This document shows, piece after piece, positions 1 to 6,807 of a stretch of DNA of 64,000 bases. Position numbers and translations under genes: made by a program. Where the stretch lies: contig JAKPJZ010000096.1 of NCBI GenBank assembly GCA_029553955.1, positions 1-64,000 on the forward strand. The letters run 5' to 3'. Under the pieces are notes generated by a model. The model saw only the letters and a program-made list of their open reading frames with translations, was not told the DNA's origin and did not search any database. Positions within the stretch are counted from its first letter, which is position 1. Every line of letters begins with the position of its first letter. Source of the DNA: Chloroflexota bacterium (lineage in GTDB: Bacteria > Chloroflexota > Anaerolineae > SpSt-313).

Positions 1-1
1 A

Positions 2-130
2 CGGATGGCTGGACCCGGCATGCGCTGGAACAGGAAAGGTGCCGAGCGCGTGATCCCAGTCCGGGCAGCTATCCTCAGCAATCGCTTCGACGGTGTCTGG
101 GAGACTGTCTACAACTTGCCCCAAAACTGA
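2..130 (+). CDS. C-terminal fragment of a transposase (ISKra4/ISLre2-like)
   Basis: The reading frame is open from the window edge and ends at TGA 128-130. The visible end contains GMRWNRKGAERV followed by an ILSNRFDGVWE stretch. A Gly-Met-Arg-Trp, Gly-Ala, Leu-Ser-x-Arg-Phe/Trp-Asp pattern is typical of the extreme C-terminus of ISKra4/ISLre2-type transposases. Only about 42 residues are in the window, so the catalytic part cannot be judged and the family call rests on pattern memory. No inverted repeat end was recognised just downstream. Confidence 0.5.
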   Translation, partial: RMAGPGMRWNRKGAERVIPVRAAILSNRFDGVWETVYNLPQN

Positions 131-155
131 ACTACACCCATGCCCCGTCGAGTGG

Positions 156-184
156 TTGACAGACTCCGCGGAAGAGGGTATACT
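156..184 (+). promoter_or_regulatory. Sigma-70-like promoter ahead of the SWIM gene
   Basis: TTGACA (156-161) and TATACT (179-184) are separated by exactly 17 nt, a near-consensus promoter. Transcription would start near 191 and give a leader of about 200 nt before the SWIM gene. The leader holds a weak stem (AAGGCA 285-290 with TGCCTT 297-302) followed by a T-rich run to 312, which might attenuate read-through. Confidence 0.6.
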
Positions 185-387
185 GGAACTGAGAGGTCGA
201 GTACGCTTATCGGCCTCCGCGGAGGCTATGACCTATGAATGGCGTGGTCCTGCAGGCTCGGCTTGCAGTAGGCAGAAAGACATCAAGGCAGTAGTGTGCC
301 TTGGTGTTTTTTGTTTGCTGCAGCCGGGTAGGCCGCGCCGGCATGGCGCCGGGGCAGGGCGCCGATTACTGCAAAGGGGGTAGGCGA

Positions 388-672
388 ATGGATTCCGGGA
401 TGATCAGCAAGATCCAGAAGGCCAGGCGCTACGCCGAAGAGCGCGACCGCATCGTCTTTGATGATTTTACTGTTACCTTCCGCGGCGAGCATGATACCTA
501 CCACGTGACCTACCGTAAGGGTCGCTGGTCGTGCGGCTGTGGCTTTTTTGCACAGCGGGGCCTGTGCAGCCATACGATGGCCCTCGAGCGCATCCTGCTG
601 GGGATGCTGAACCCGGCGGAGTGGGATGAGCCCGCACTCAGCACATCCGGAGCCGAGGCAGTGGCTCGGTAG
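388..672 (+). CDS. SWIM zinc-finger protein
   Basis: A 94-residue protein. The start at 388 is chosen over upstream in-frame Met codons because AAGGGGG lies just before it (374-380). Its one recognisable module is C-G-C-x7-C-S-H, matching the CxCxnCxH signature of SWIM zinc fingers, which bind nucleic acid or partner proteins. The N-terminus (SKIQKARRYAEERDRI) looks helical and is followed by a small beta-rich stretch. There is no helicase or transposase domain, so this is a stand-alone SWIM protein of unknown role. It is monocistronic, with a hairpin directly after it. Confidence 0.75.
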   Translation: MDSGMISKIQKARRYAEERDRIVFDDFTVTFRGEHDTYHVTYRKGRWSCGCGFFAQRGLCSHTMALERILLGMLNPAEWDEPALSTSGAEAVAR

Positions 673-690
673 CGCGACGATTGATCGGAG

Positions 691-736
691 GCATCGCTCG
701 TGCATGAGGCCGCTGGGCCCCGTGCACGAGCGATGC
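691..736 (+). terminator. Hairpin terminator after the SWIM gene
   Basis: A 14-bp perfect stem (GCATCGCTCGTGCA at 691-704, complement at 723-736) has an 18-nt loop and is followed by TTCTTGT. The T-tract is weak, so termination efficiency is uncertain. Confidence 0.55.
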
Positions 737-812
737 TTCTTGTATAGACCTATCCAGGCCGGCAGGCGGCCGGTACTCCAGGCACGCCATGAGCAGGATT
801 TGAGGATAGTGT

Positions 813-1820
813 ATGAAGCGATGGTACGTCTGGCTGGGGGCAGCGATCAGCGTCGTCTTTCTCTACAGTGCGTTGCGTGGGCTGCAGCTCGATCAAGTCT
901 GGACCGCGCTGCGCGGCGCCAACTACTGGTGGCTCGTGCCCGGCGTGGCGGTGTACTTTGTGGCGGTGTGGGCGCGCACCTGGCGCTGGCATTACCTGCT
1001 GCGGCCGGTGCAGGCGGTGAGCCTGAAGCGGCTCTTCCCCGTGCTTGTCATCGGCTACATGGGCAACAACGTCTACCCGGCGCGCGCCGGCGAGGTCATC
1101 CGCGCCTATGTGCTGCGGCGCAAGGACCACGTCGATATCTCGGCGTCGCTAGCCACCATCGTGGTCGAGCGCATCTTTGATGGCGTGGTCATGCTCTTCT
1201 TTGTGTTCGTGGCCCTGCCGTTTGCGCCGCTCCCCGAGTGGCTGCGGCAGATTGTCATCCTCTCCAGCGCCCTCTTCTTTGGCCTGCTGCTCGTCTTCTT
1301 TGCCCTGGCGGCCTCGCCGCGTCGCGCCCAGGCCATCTACACCTGGGCCGCACGCCGGCTGCTGCCCGAGGCCTGGCGTGAGCGGGCCATCGCCATCCTC
1401 GATCGCTTCATGGAGGGGCTGCGCTGCCTGCGCTCGGGCCGCGACGTGGCCATGATCTTTGTCACCTCGGTGGTCATCTGGTTGACAGAGACGGTAAAAT
1501 ACTGGTTCGTGATGCATGGCTTTGGCTTTGCGGCGCCCTTTTACGTGCTCATGCTCATGGCCGCCGTCGTCAACCTGGCCACCACCATCCCCTCGGCGCC
1601 GGGCTATGTGGGCACCTTCGACAAGCCCGGCATCGCCGTCCTGGTGTGGTCGGGCGTGGCCGAAGCGGTCGCAGCCGGCTATACCCTGGTGCTGCACGCG
1701 GCGCTGTGGCTGCCCATCACGCTCCTGGGCGTCTACTACATGTGGCGCGAGAGCGTGTCGTGGCGCGACTTTGCCGCAGCCGGCCGCGCGCGCGAGAGCG
1801 ACGCGCAGCGTACGACGTAA
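813..1820 (+). CDS. Flippase-like membrane protein (LPG synthase TM / UPF0104 family)
   Basis: A 335-residue protein with about eight hydrophobic segments. It carries the family motif GYMGNNVYPARAGEVIR near residues 70-86 and VERIFDGVVM near 113-123, typical of the lysylphosphatidylglycerol-synthase transmembrane family (YbhN/AglD-like). Members move or modify lipid-linked precursors in the cytoplasmic membrane. No catalytic aminoacyl-transferase domain is fused, so lipid or glycolipid translocation is the better guess. The neighbouring FAD oxidoreductase and UDP-glucose dehydrogenase suggest a surface-glycan context. The stop codon TAA lies inside a family A repeat. Confidence 0.8.
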   Translation: MKRWYVWLGAAISVVFLYSALRGLQLDQVWTALRGANYWWLVPGVAVYFVAVWARTWRWHYLLRPVQAVSLKRLFPVLVIGYMGNNVYPARAGEVIRAYVLRRKDHVDISASLATIVVERIFDGVVMLFFVFVALPFAPLPEWLRQIVILSSALFFGLLLVFFALAASPRRAQAIYTWAARRLLPEAWRERAIAILDRFMEGLRCLRSGRDVAMIFVTSVVIWLTETVKYWFVMHGFGFAAPFYVLMLMAAVVNLATTIPSAPGYVGTFDKPGIAVLVWSGVAEAVAAGYTLVLHAALWLPITLLGVYYMWRESVSWRDFAAAGRARESDAQRTT

Positions 1821-1974
1821 TGCGTGATGCGTGAGACGTGATGCGTAAAACGTAATGCGTGATGCGTAAGGGTCGCGCACGCGACGATCGCGTGCAGAGC
1901 GTCCTTACGGCCTGCGCATCGCACTCACGTATTATGCATTACGTTTTACGCATCACGCATTACGCATTACGGAA
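1813..1974. repeat. Family A element: inverted arrays of a 7-bp unit
   Basis: The left arm reads as consecutive heptamers ATGCGTG, ATGCGTG, AGACGTG, ATGCGTA, AAACGTA, ATGCGTG, ATGCGTA. The right arm (about 1926-1974) is the inverted counterpart, ACGTATT, ATGCATT, ACGTTTT, ACGCATC, ACGCATT, ACGCATT. A GC-rich core lies between the arms. Other copies are near 5160, 22680, 24510 and 61805. The left arm includes the stop codon of the flippase-like gene. Confidence 0.85.
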
Positions 1975-1994
1975 CACGCTATCAGGAGGCATAC

Positions 1995-3284
1995 ATGCGT
2001 ATCGGCATCATCGGCGGCGGCCTCACCGGGCTGACCGCCGCGTTTGACCTGACGCGACGCGGCTACGACGTGATCCTGTGGGAGGCCGAGCCGCGCGCTG
2101 GTGGCTTTGCTTCGGGGTTCGGCGACGAGCGCTGGGAATGGCCGCTCGATCGCTTCTATCATCACATCTTTCAGACGGATCGTGCAGTGCTGGAGTTGGG
2201 TGGTGAGGTGGGCGCCGAGGCCTACTTCCCAAGCCCGTCGACCGTCATCTGGCACGAGGACACGATGGCGCCGTTCGATAGTCCGCTGGCGGCGCTGCTC
2301 TACCCGCATCTCAACCTGCTGGAGAAAGCGCGGGTAGGTCCGGCGATGCTCTACCTGCGGCTGCTGCGCCGCTGGCAGCCCCTGGAAGCCGAGACCGCCG
2401 AAGCGTGGCTGACGCGCACCATGGGCGAGCGCGCCTATCAGGTGCTGTGGCAGCCGCTGCTCGAAGGTAAGTTCGGCGAGGACTATCGCCAGGTCAACAT
2501 GGCCTGGTTCTGGGCGCGCATCCACAAGCGCTCCAAGGCGCTGGGCTACTATGAGGGCGGCTTCCAGGCGCTGGCCGATGCCCTGCTGCAGGCGGTGCGC
2601 CGCGCCGACGGCGACGTGCGCCTGCGGGCGCCGGTGCGTGCGGCGCGGCCGCTGGAGGATGGCCGCTGGGTGGTGGAGACGGCCCAGGATGCGACGCCCT
2701 GTGAGCGCTTGATCGTGACCGCCGGCCCGCAGGCCGCGCTGCGCCTGCTGCCCGACCTGCCCGCCGGCTATGCCGCGCAGCTCGGCGCGCTGCGCTCGTT
2801 GGCCGCGATGACCCTGGTGCTGGCGCTCGACCGGCCGCTGACCCGTGGCGCCTACTGGGTCAACCTGCCCAAGTCGATCTTCCCCTTCCTGGCCCTGGTG
2901 GAGCACACCAACTATATCGACCGCGCGCACTATGGCGGCGACCATATCGTCTACCTGGGCGATTACCTGAGCGAGACGCACCCCTACTACACCTTGGACA
3001 AGGATGAGCTCCTGGCCAGGTACCTGCCCTACGTGCGGCGCATCAACCCGGCCTTCGAGCCTTCGTGGATCCGCAAGAGTTGGCTCTTTCGCCAGAGCGA
3101 GGCGCAGCCCTTCACCCCTGTGGGCCACTCGCAGCGCATCCCACCGCTGCGCACCCCCTGCCCTGGGCTGTACGTGGCCAACATGAGCCAGGTCTACCCC
3201 TGGGACCGCGGCACCAACTATGCGGTCGAGATGGGCCACGAGGTCGCCCGCCTGGCCATGGAGGATGCGCCCACGGCCTCGTAG
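1995..3284 (+). CDS. FAD-dependent oxidoreductase (amine oxidase / UDP-galactopyranose mutase-like fold)
   Basis: A 429-residue flavoprotein. The N-terminus has the dinucleotide-binding GGGLTGL motif (residues 7-13) followed by an acidic E-x-x-x-R-x-GG element near 31-37, the standard FAD site of the phytoene desaturase / protoporphyrinogen oxidase / UDP-galactopyranose mutase clan. A C-terminal PGLYVANMSQVYPWDRGTN segment closes the FAD pocket. The AGGAGG Shine-Dalgarno at 1983-1988 supports the start. Proteins of this kind in Chloroflexota are usually annotated only as NAD(P)/FAD-dependent oxidoreductases. Being next to ugd hints at sugar-nucleotide work, but the substrate cannot be deduced. 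Confidence 0.8.
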   Translation: MRIGIIGGGLTGLTAAFDLTRRGYDVILWEAEPRAGGFASGFGDERWEWPLDRFYHHIFQTDRAVLELGGEVGAEAYFPSPSTVIWHEDTMAPFDSPLAALLYPHLNLLEKARVGPAMLYLRLLRRWQPLEAETAEAWLTRTMGERAYQVLWQPLLEGKFGEDYRQVNMAWFWARIHKRSKALGYYEGGFQALADALLQAVRRADGDVRLRAPVRAARPLEDGRWVVETAQDATPCERLIVTAGPQAALRLLPDLPAGYAAQLGALRSLAAMTLVLALDRPLTRGAYWVNLPKSIFPFLALVEHTNYIDRAHYGGDHIVYLGDYLSETHPYYTLDKDELLARYLPYVRRINPAFEPSWIRKSWLFRQSEAQPFTPVGHSQRIPPLRTPCPGLYVANMSQVYPWDRGTNYAVEMGHEVARLAMEDAPTAS

Positions 3285-3301
3285 ACACGCCTCGGCGAGA
3301 C

Positions 3302-3542
3302 ACCTGTGAGTCTGTCATTGCGAGTACCCCAGGGTTCGCCGAACCCTGTGCCAAGCACAGAACCTTGGCCTGTCATTGCGAGGAGGCGGCCGCAGCCGCC
3401 GACGAAGCAATCCCTTGGTTGCGAGCGGAGCGATGCAACTCCACGTCGGACATTGGAGATTGCTTCGCTGCGCTCGCAATGACAGCGCCCAAGTTTCTGA
3501 ACAGGAGGCCGCAGCCGACGAAGCAATGACAGACTCACAGGT
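3302..3542. repeat. Family C composite repeat with 20-bp perfect terminal inverted repeats
   Basis: ACCTGTGAGTCTGTCATTGC at 3302-3321 is exactly inverted at 3523-3542. Inside lies a second TGTCATTGCGAG / CTCGCAATGACAG pair (about 3371-3484), so the element looks nested or built from two rounds of insertion. It carries the GATTGCTTCG core seen in the other family C copies. Confidence 0.8.
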
Positions 3543-3585
3543 ACTCTACGGCTGCCATTTTGCAGAGAAGCCCGGTTGCGCTACA

Positions 3586-3710
3586 CTAGGTCGTGTTCGC
3601 AAACCAGTAGCCTAGCCCCTTGTGGGCGTCGCCGGCGGCGCATCTGGCGCCACGGCGAGGCCAAACGGGCACAAGGCCCCAGACCACGGCGGTTTGCGAA
3701 CACGACCTAG
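3586..3710. repeat. Family B MITE with CTAG ends
   Basis: A 125-bp element. Its ends are perfect 20-bp inverted repeats, CTAG followed by GTCGTGTTCGCAAACC (3586-3605), with the inverse at 3691-3710. The same ends and internal CTAGCCCC...GTGGGCGT block recur at 27609-27750, and an internal fragment is present at about 13235-13275. CTAG may be a 4-bp target duplication, as in the IS5 group; no transposase is inside. Confidence 0.85.
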
Positions 3711-3812
3711 CAGCCTATCGGAGCGCAACACCGCGAGGCAACAACCGGGCCGCACGCTCCGTGCCCCGCACGTAGCGCTCACCCGGTGCGGACCCCTTTT
3801 CAAGGGCTATTG

Positions 3813-3842
3813 GGGTTGTCTGGCGGCGCCGCCAGACAACCC
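3813..3842. promoter_or_regulatory. 30-bp perfect palindrome in the ugd leader
   Basis: GGGTTGTCTGGCGGC is followed immediately by its exact complement, ending 8 nt before the AAGGAGGAG ribosome-binding site of ugd. It could be an operator, an attenuating RNA hairpin or another mobile palindrome; the sequence does not decide. Confidence 0.5.
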
Positions 3843-3864
3843 ACACCCCCCAAGGAGGAGCTGA

Positions 3865-5169
3865 GTGAAGTCCATCTGCGTCATCGGCGCGGGCTATGTG
3901 GGCCTGGTGACGGGCACCTGCTTCGCTGACCTGGGCAACGATGTGGTCATCCTCGATATCGACGCCGCCAAGGTCGAGCGGCTGAAGAATGGCCTCATGC
4001 CCATCTACGAGCCCGGCCTCGAAGAGCTGGTGCGGCGCAACGCCACGAGTGGCCGCTTGAGCTTTACCGCAAGCTATGAGGAAGCGCTGGCCGAAGCCGA
4101 GTTCGTCTTCATCGCCGTCGACACGCCTTCGGGCATGGAGGGCGAGGCCGACCTAAAGTCGGTGCGCGCGGCGGCCAGCGCCATCGCGGCCGTGATGGAC
4201 CACCCGCTGATCATCGTCAACAAGAGCACCGTGCCCATCGGCACCGGCGACTGGGTGGCCGATATCATCAACCGCCACCGCCACGACGGCGTGGATTTCT
4301 GGGTCGTGTCGAACCCCGAGTTCCTGCGCGAAGGCTCGGCGGTGCACGACTTCTTGAACCCCGACCGTGTGGTGCTGGGCTCACTGAACCGCGAGGCGGC
4401 CGAGAAGGTGGCCCAGCTCTACCTGCCGCTGCGCGCGCCCATCATCGTCACCGACCTGCGCACCGCCGAGATGATCAAGTACGCCTCCAACGCCTTCCTG
4501 GCGAGCCGCATCTCCTTCATCAACGAGATTGCCGCCATCTGCGAGCGGCTGGGCGCCGACGTGAAAGAGGTCGCCGCCGGGATGGGCTACGACAGGCGCA
4601 TCGGGCCGGCCTTCCTCGACGCCGGCCTGGGCTTTGGCGGCAGTTGCTTCCCCAAGGACGTGCGCGCCTTGGCGCACATGGCGGCCATTCACGGCTGTCA
4701 CCCCCAGCTCCTGCGCGCCGTGCTCGAGATCAACGCCGACCAGCGGCGCTCGGTGGTGCAAAAGCTGCGCGACCTTCTGGGCGGGCTTGACGAGCGCACG
4801 GTTGGCCTGCTGGGGCTGGCGTTCAAGCCCAACACCGACGACATGCGCGAGGCGCCGGCCCTCGAGCTCGTCCACCTGCTGCAGCACGAAGGTGCGCGCG
4901 TGCGGGCCTACGACCCGGTGGCCATGGACAACGCCCGGCGCGTGCTGCCCGATATCGTCTGCTGCCCCGACGCCTATGCAGTGGCCGAGGGCGCCGACGC
5001 GCTGATCGTGGCCACCGAGTGGAACGAGTTCAAGCACCTCGACCTCGCGCGCATCCGCGACGCCATGCGCCACCCCATCTTTGTCGACGGTCGCAACATC
5101 TATGACCCCGAGCGCATGGCGGCGCTGGGGTTCACCTACCGCGGCGTCGGGCGAGGGTACGGAACGTAG
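3865..5169 (+). CDS. ugd: UDP-glucose 6-dehydrogenase
   Basis: A 434-residue enzyme that oxidises UDP-glucose to UDP-glucuronate with two NAD+ in the cytoplasm, feeding acidic glycans. The GTG start follows AAGGAGGAG with 5-nt spacing. The N-terminal Rossmann motif is IGAGYVGL, the middle holds the [10 protein letters not shown] signature, and [10 protein letters not shown] carries the catalytic cysteine (residue 261). The C-terminal UDP-binding domain follows, and the length is normal for the family. The last codons and TAG stop run into a family A repeat. It is probably partnered functionally with the glycosyltransferases at 32-37 kb and 42 kb. Confidence 0.95.
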   Translation: MKSICVIGAGYVGLVTGTCFADLGNDVVILDIDAAKVERLKNGLMPIYEPGLEELVRRNATSGRLSFTASYEEALAEAEFVFIAVDTPSGMEGEADLKSVRAAASAIAAVMDHPLIIVNKSTVPIGTGDWVADIINRHRHDGVDFWVVSNPEFLREGSAVHDFLNPDRVVLGSLNREAAEKVAQLYLPLRAPIIVTDLRTAEMIKYASNAFLASRISFINEIAAICERLGADVKEVAAGMGYDRRIGPAFLDAGLGFGGSCFPKDVRALAHMAAIHGCHPQLLRAVLEINADQRRSVVQKLRDLLGGLDERTVGLLGLAFKPNTDDMREAPALELVHLLQHEGARVRAYDPVAMDNARRVLPDIVCCPDAYAVAEGADALIVATEWNEFKHLDLARIRDAMRHPIFVDGRNIYDPERMAALGFTYRGVGRGYGT

Positions 5170-5270
5170 AACGTAATGCGTAATACGTGAAGGTCGTGTG
5201 CAGCCAGTCGCGTCGCGTACACGTCCCTTACGTATTACGCATTACGTTTTACGCATCACGCATCACACGA
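5161..5270. repeat. Family A element between convergent ugd and queA
   Basis: Heptamers GAACGTA, ATGCGTA, ATACGTG on the left and ACGTATT, ACGCATT, ACGTTTT, ACGCATC, ACGCATC on the right flank a GTCGTGTGCAGCC core. The TAG of ugd and, on the other strand, the TGA of queA both fall inside the element. Confidence 0.85.
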
Positions 5271-6351
5271 TCAGCATCGCATCGCCGAACGAGTAGAACC
5301 GGTAGCGCTCGCGGATTGCTTCTTCGTAGGCGCGCCTGATGAGCTCGCGGCCGGCAAAGGCCGAGACGAGCATGAGCAGCGTGGAGCGCGGCAGGTGAAA
5401 GCTGGTCAACAGGGCGTCGACGGCGCGGAAGCGGTAACCCGGGTAGATATAGAGGTCGGTCCAGCCGTCGAAGGGGAGCACCGGGCCGGCTGAGCCGCTG
5501 GCGAGGGCCGCCTGCGCCGCCGTCTCGAGGACGCGGACGGTGGTGGTGCCGACGGCGACGACGCGGCCGCCGCGGGCGCGGGTTGCGGCAATGGCCTCCG
5601 CCGCGGCCTCGTCGATGCGGCACCATTCGCGGTGGATGATGTGCTCTTCGATGCGCTCTTCGCTGACCGGCCGGAAGGTGTCGAGCCCGATGTGCAGGGT
5701 GACGGTGGCAAAGGCGATGCCCGCGGCCTCGAGGGCGGCGAGGAGCTGTGGGGTAAAGTGCAGGCCCGCCGTCGGCGCGGCCACCGAGCCCCGCGCCCTG
5801 GCGTAGACCGTCTGGTAGCGCTCACGGTCCTCGAGCGGCGTGTGGATGTAGGGCGGCAGCGGCACCTGGCCGAGGGTGTCGAGCAGGTCATCGACCGCGG
5901 CCGAGAAGCGGATGAGGCGGCCGCCGGAAGCCGTCTCGCCGATGATCTCTGCCTCCAGCATGGTGGGGCAGGCGTCCTCGCCTGCCGTCTCCGTAGGGCG
6001 GGCTTTCGAGCCCGCCGGCATCTCGATGCACAGCCGGGTACCGGCACGGGCGCGTCGCCCGCCGACGAGCGCCTCCCAGGTGTACGGGTCGTGGCGCGTC
6101 AGCAGCAGGAGCTCCACGCGGCCACCGCTGGGCACCTTGCGCGCCTGCAGCCGGGCCGGGATGACGCGGCTCTCGTTGAGCACCAGCAGGTCGCCGGCGG
6201 CCAGGTAGGCGGCCACATCGCGAAAACGCCGGTGCTCGAGCGTGCCGGCGGCGCGCTGCACCACCAGCAGCCGTGCCGCGTCACGCGGTTCGATGGGCGT
6301 CTGCGCGATCAGCTCCGGCGGCAAGTCATAGTCGAATTCAGCCGTTTTCAT
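5263..6351 (-). CDS. queA: S-adenosylmethionine:tRNA ribosyltransferase-isomerase
   Basis: A 362-residue enzyme of queuosine synthesis. It transfers and isomerises the ribosyl moiety of SAM onto preQ1 at tRNA position 34. The start at MKTAEFDYDLPPELIAQ matches the family N-terminus; further recognisable blocks are PLPPYIHTP, RYQTVYAR, APTAGLHF and LHIGLDTFRPV. The protein is longer than usual because of an in-frame insert of about 18 residues (GSKARPTETAGEDACPTM) made by two small palindromes at about 5966-6021. A promoter with TAGACT 7 nt before the ATG suggests a leaderless mRNA. queD is elsewhere, at 48.1 kb. Confidence 0.95.
   Translation of the reverse strand: MKTAEFDYDLPPELIAQTPIEPRDAARLLVVQRAAGTLEHRRFRDVAAYLAAGDLLVLNESRVIPARLQARKVPSGGRVELLLLTRHDPYTWEALVGGRRARAGTRLCIEMPAGSKARPTETAGEDACPTMLEAEIIGETASGGRLIRFSAAVDDLLDTLGQVPLPPYIHTPLEDRERYQTVYARARGSVAAPTAGLHFTPQLLAALEAAGIAFATVTLHIGLDTFRPVSEERIEEHIIHREWCRIDEAAAEAIAATRARGGRVVAVGTTTVRVLETAAQAALASGSAGPVLPFDGWTDLYIYPGYRFRAVDALLTSFHLPRSTLLMLVSAFAGRELIRRAYEEAIRERYRFYSFGDAMLIV
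5967..6016. repeat. Tandem mini-palindromes inserted in frame in queA
   Basis: GGCAGGCGTCCTCGCCTGCC (5967-5986) is a hairpin with 8-bp arms and a TCCT loop. GGCGGGCTTTCGAGCCCGCC (5997-6016) is another with 8-bp arms and a TTCG loop. Both fall in the segment absent from ordinary QueA proteins and keep the reading frame open. Confidence 0.8.
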
Positions 6352-6358
6352 GCCCTGG

Positions 6359-6387
6359 AGTCTAGCGCAGAGTTGCCTTCCAGGCAA
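6359..6387 (-). promoter_or_regulatory. queA promoter, apparently leaderless
   Basis: On the minus strand TTGCCT (6382-6387) and TAGACT (6359-6364) are 17 nt apart. The expected start point coincides with the queA ATG at 6351, leaving no room for a Shine-Dalgarno. Confidence 0.55.
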
Positions 6388-6401
6388 AGCCCAGCACGTT
6401 T

Positions 6402-6465
6402 GTAGTGAGGGAGAGCGTACACGGGGCAGCCCATGGGCTGCCCCGTGTACGCTCTCCCTCACTAC
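6402..6465. repeat. Family J: 64-bp perfect palindrome
   Basis: The arm GTAGTGAGGGAGAGCG continues to GGGCAGCCC and meets its exact complement with no loop. Ends GTAGTG...CACTAC recur at 57829-57885 with a different inner stem. It lies between divergent queA and the glycosidase gene. No other gene is seen in 6472-6807 apart from the promoter noted there. Confidence 0.85.
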
Positions 6466-6493
6466 GAGCATCGTAGCGCACAGACTCTACTAC

Positions 6494-6522
6494 TTGTCAA
6501 AAGCCCCCGCTCATGATAGAAT
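6494..6522 (+). promoter_or_regulatory. Promoter of the glycosidase-fold gene pair
   Basis: TTGTCA (6494-6499) and TAGAAT (6517-6522) are 17 nt apart. Transcription from about 6529 would give a leader of about 280 nt in which I recognise no riboswitch. Confidence 0.5.
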
Positions 6523-6807
6523 AGCGCAGGCTGCGCAAGATGCCTTGCCCAAGAACCCGCCTCCCGCGGGCTCGCGTGCCGGCATGCTCCGGCGATTCGC
6601 ATTATCACCGTGGGAGGCTTCCACTCCAGCGGCATTGGCCGTGGCCTATGAACCGGGGGTGCGCTGATCGCTGTTCCCGGTCACCTCTCATCTGGTCTCA
6701 TAGCACCACCTGTCACTGCCATCTTGGACGAAGTACAGGGGGGCGCGCTCATCCTACACGCCGACCTGGAGCCCCCTGGCATAACCCTATGAAAGGACAC
6801 AAATGCG

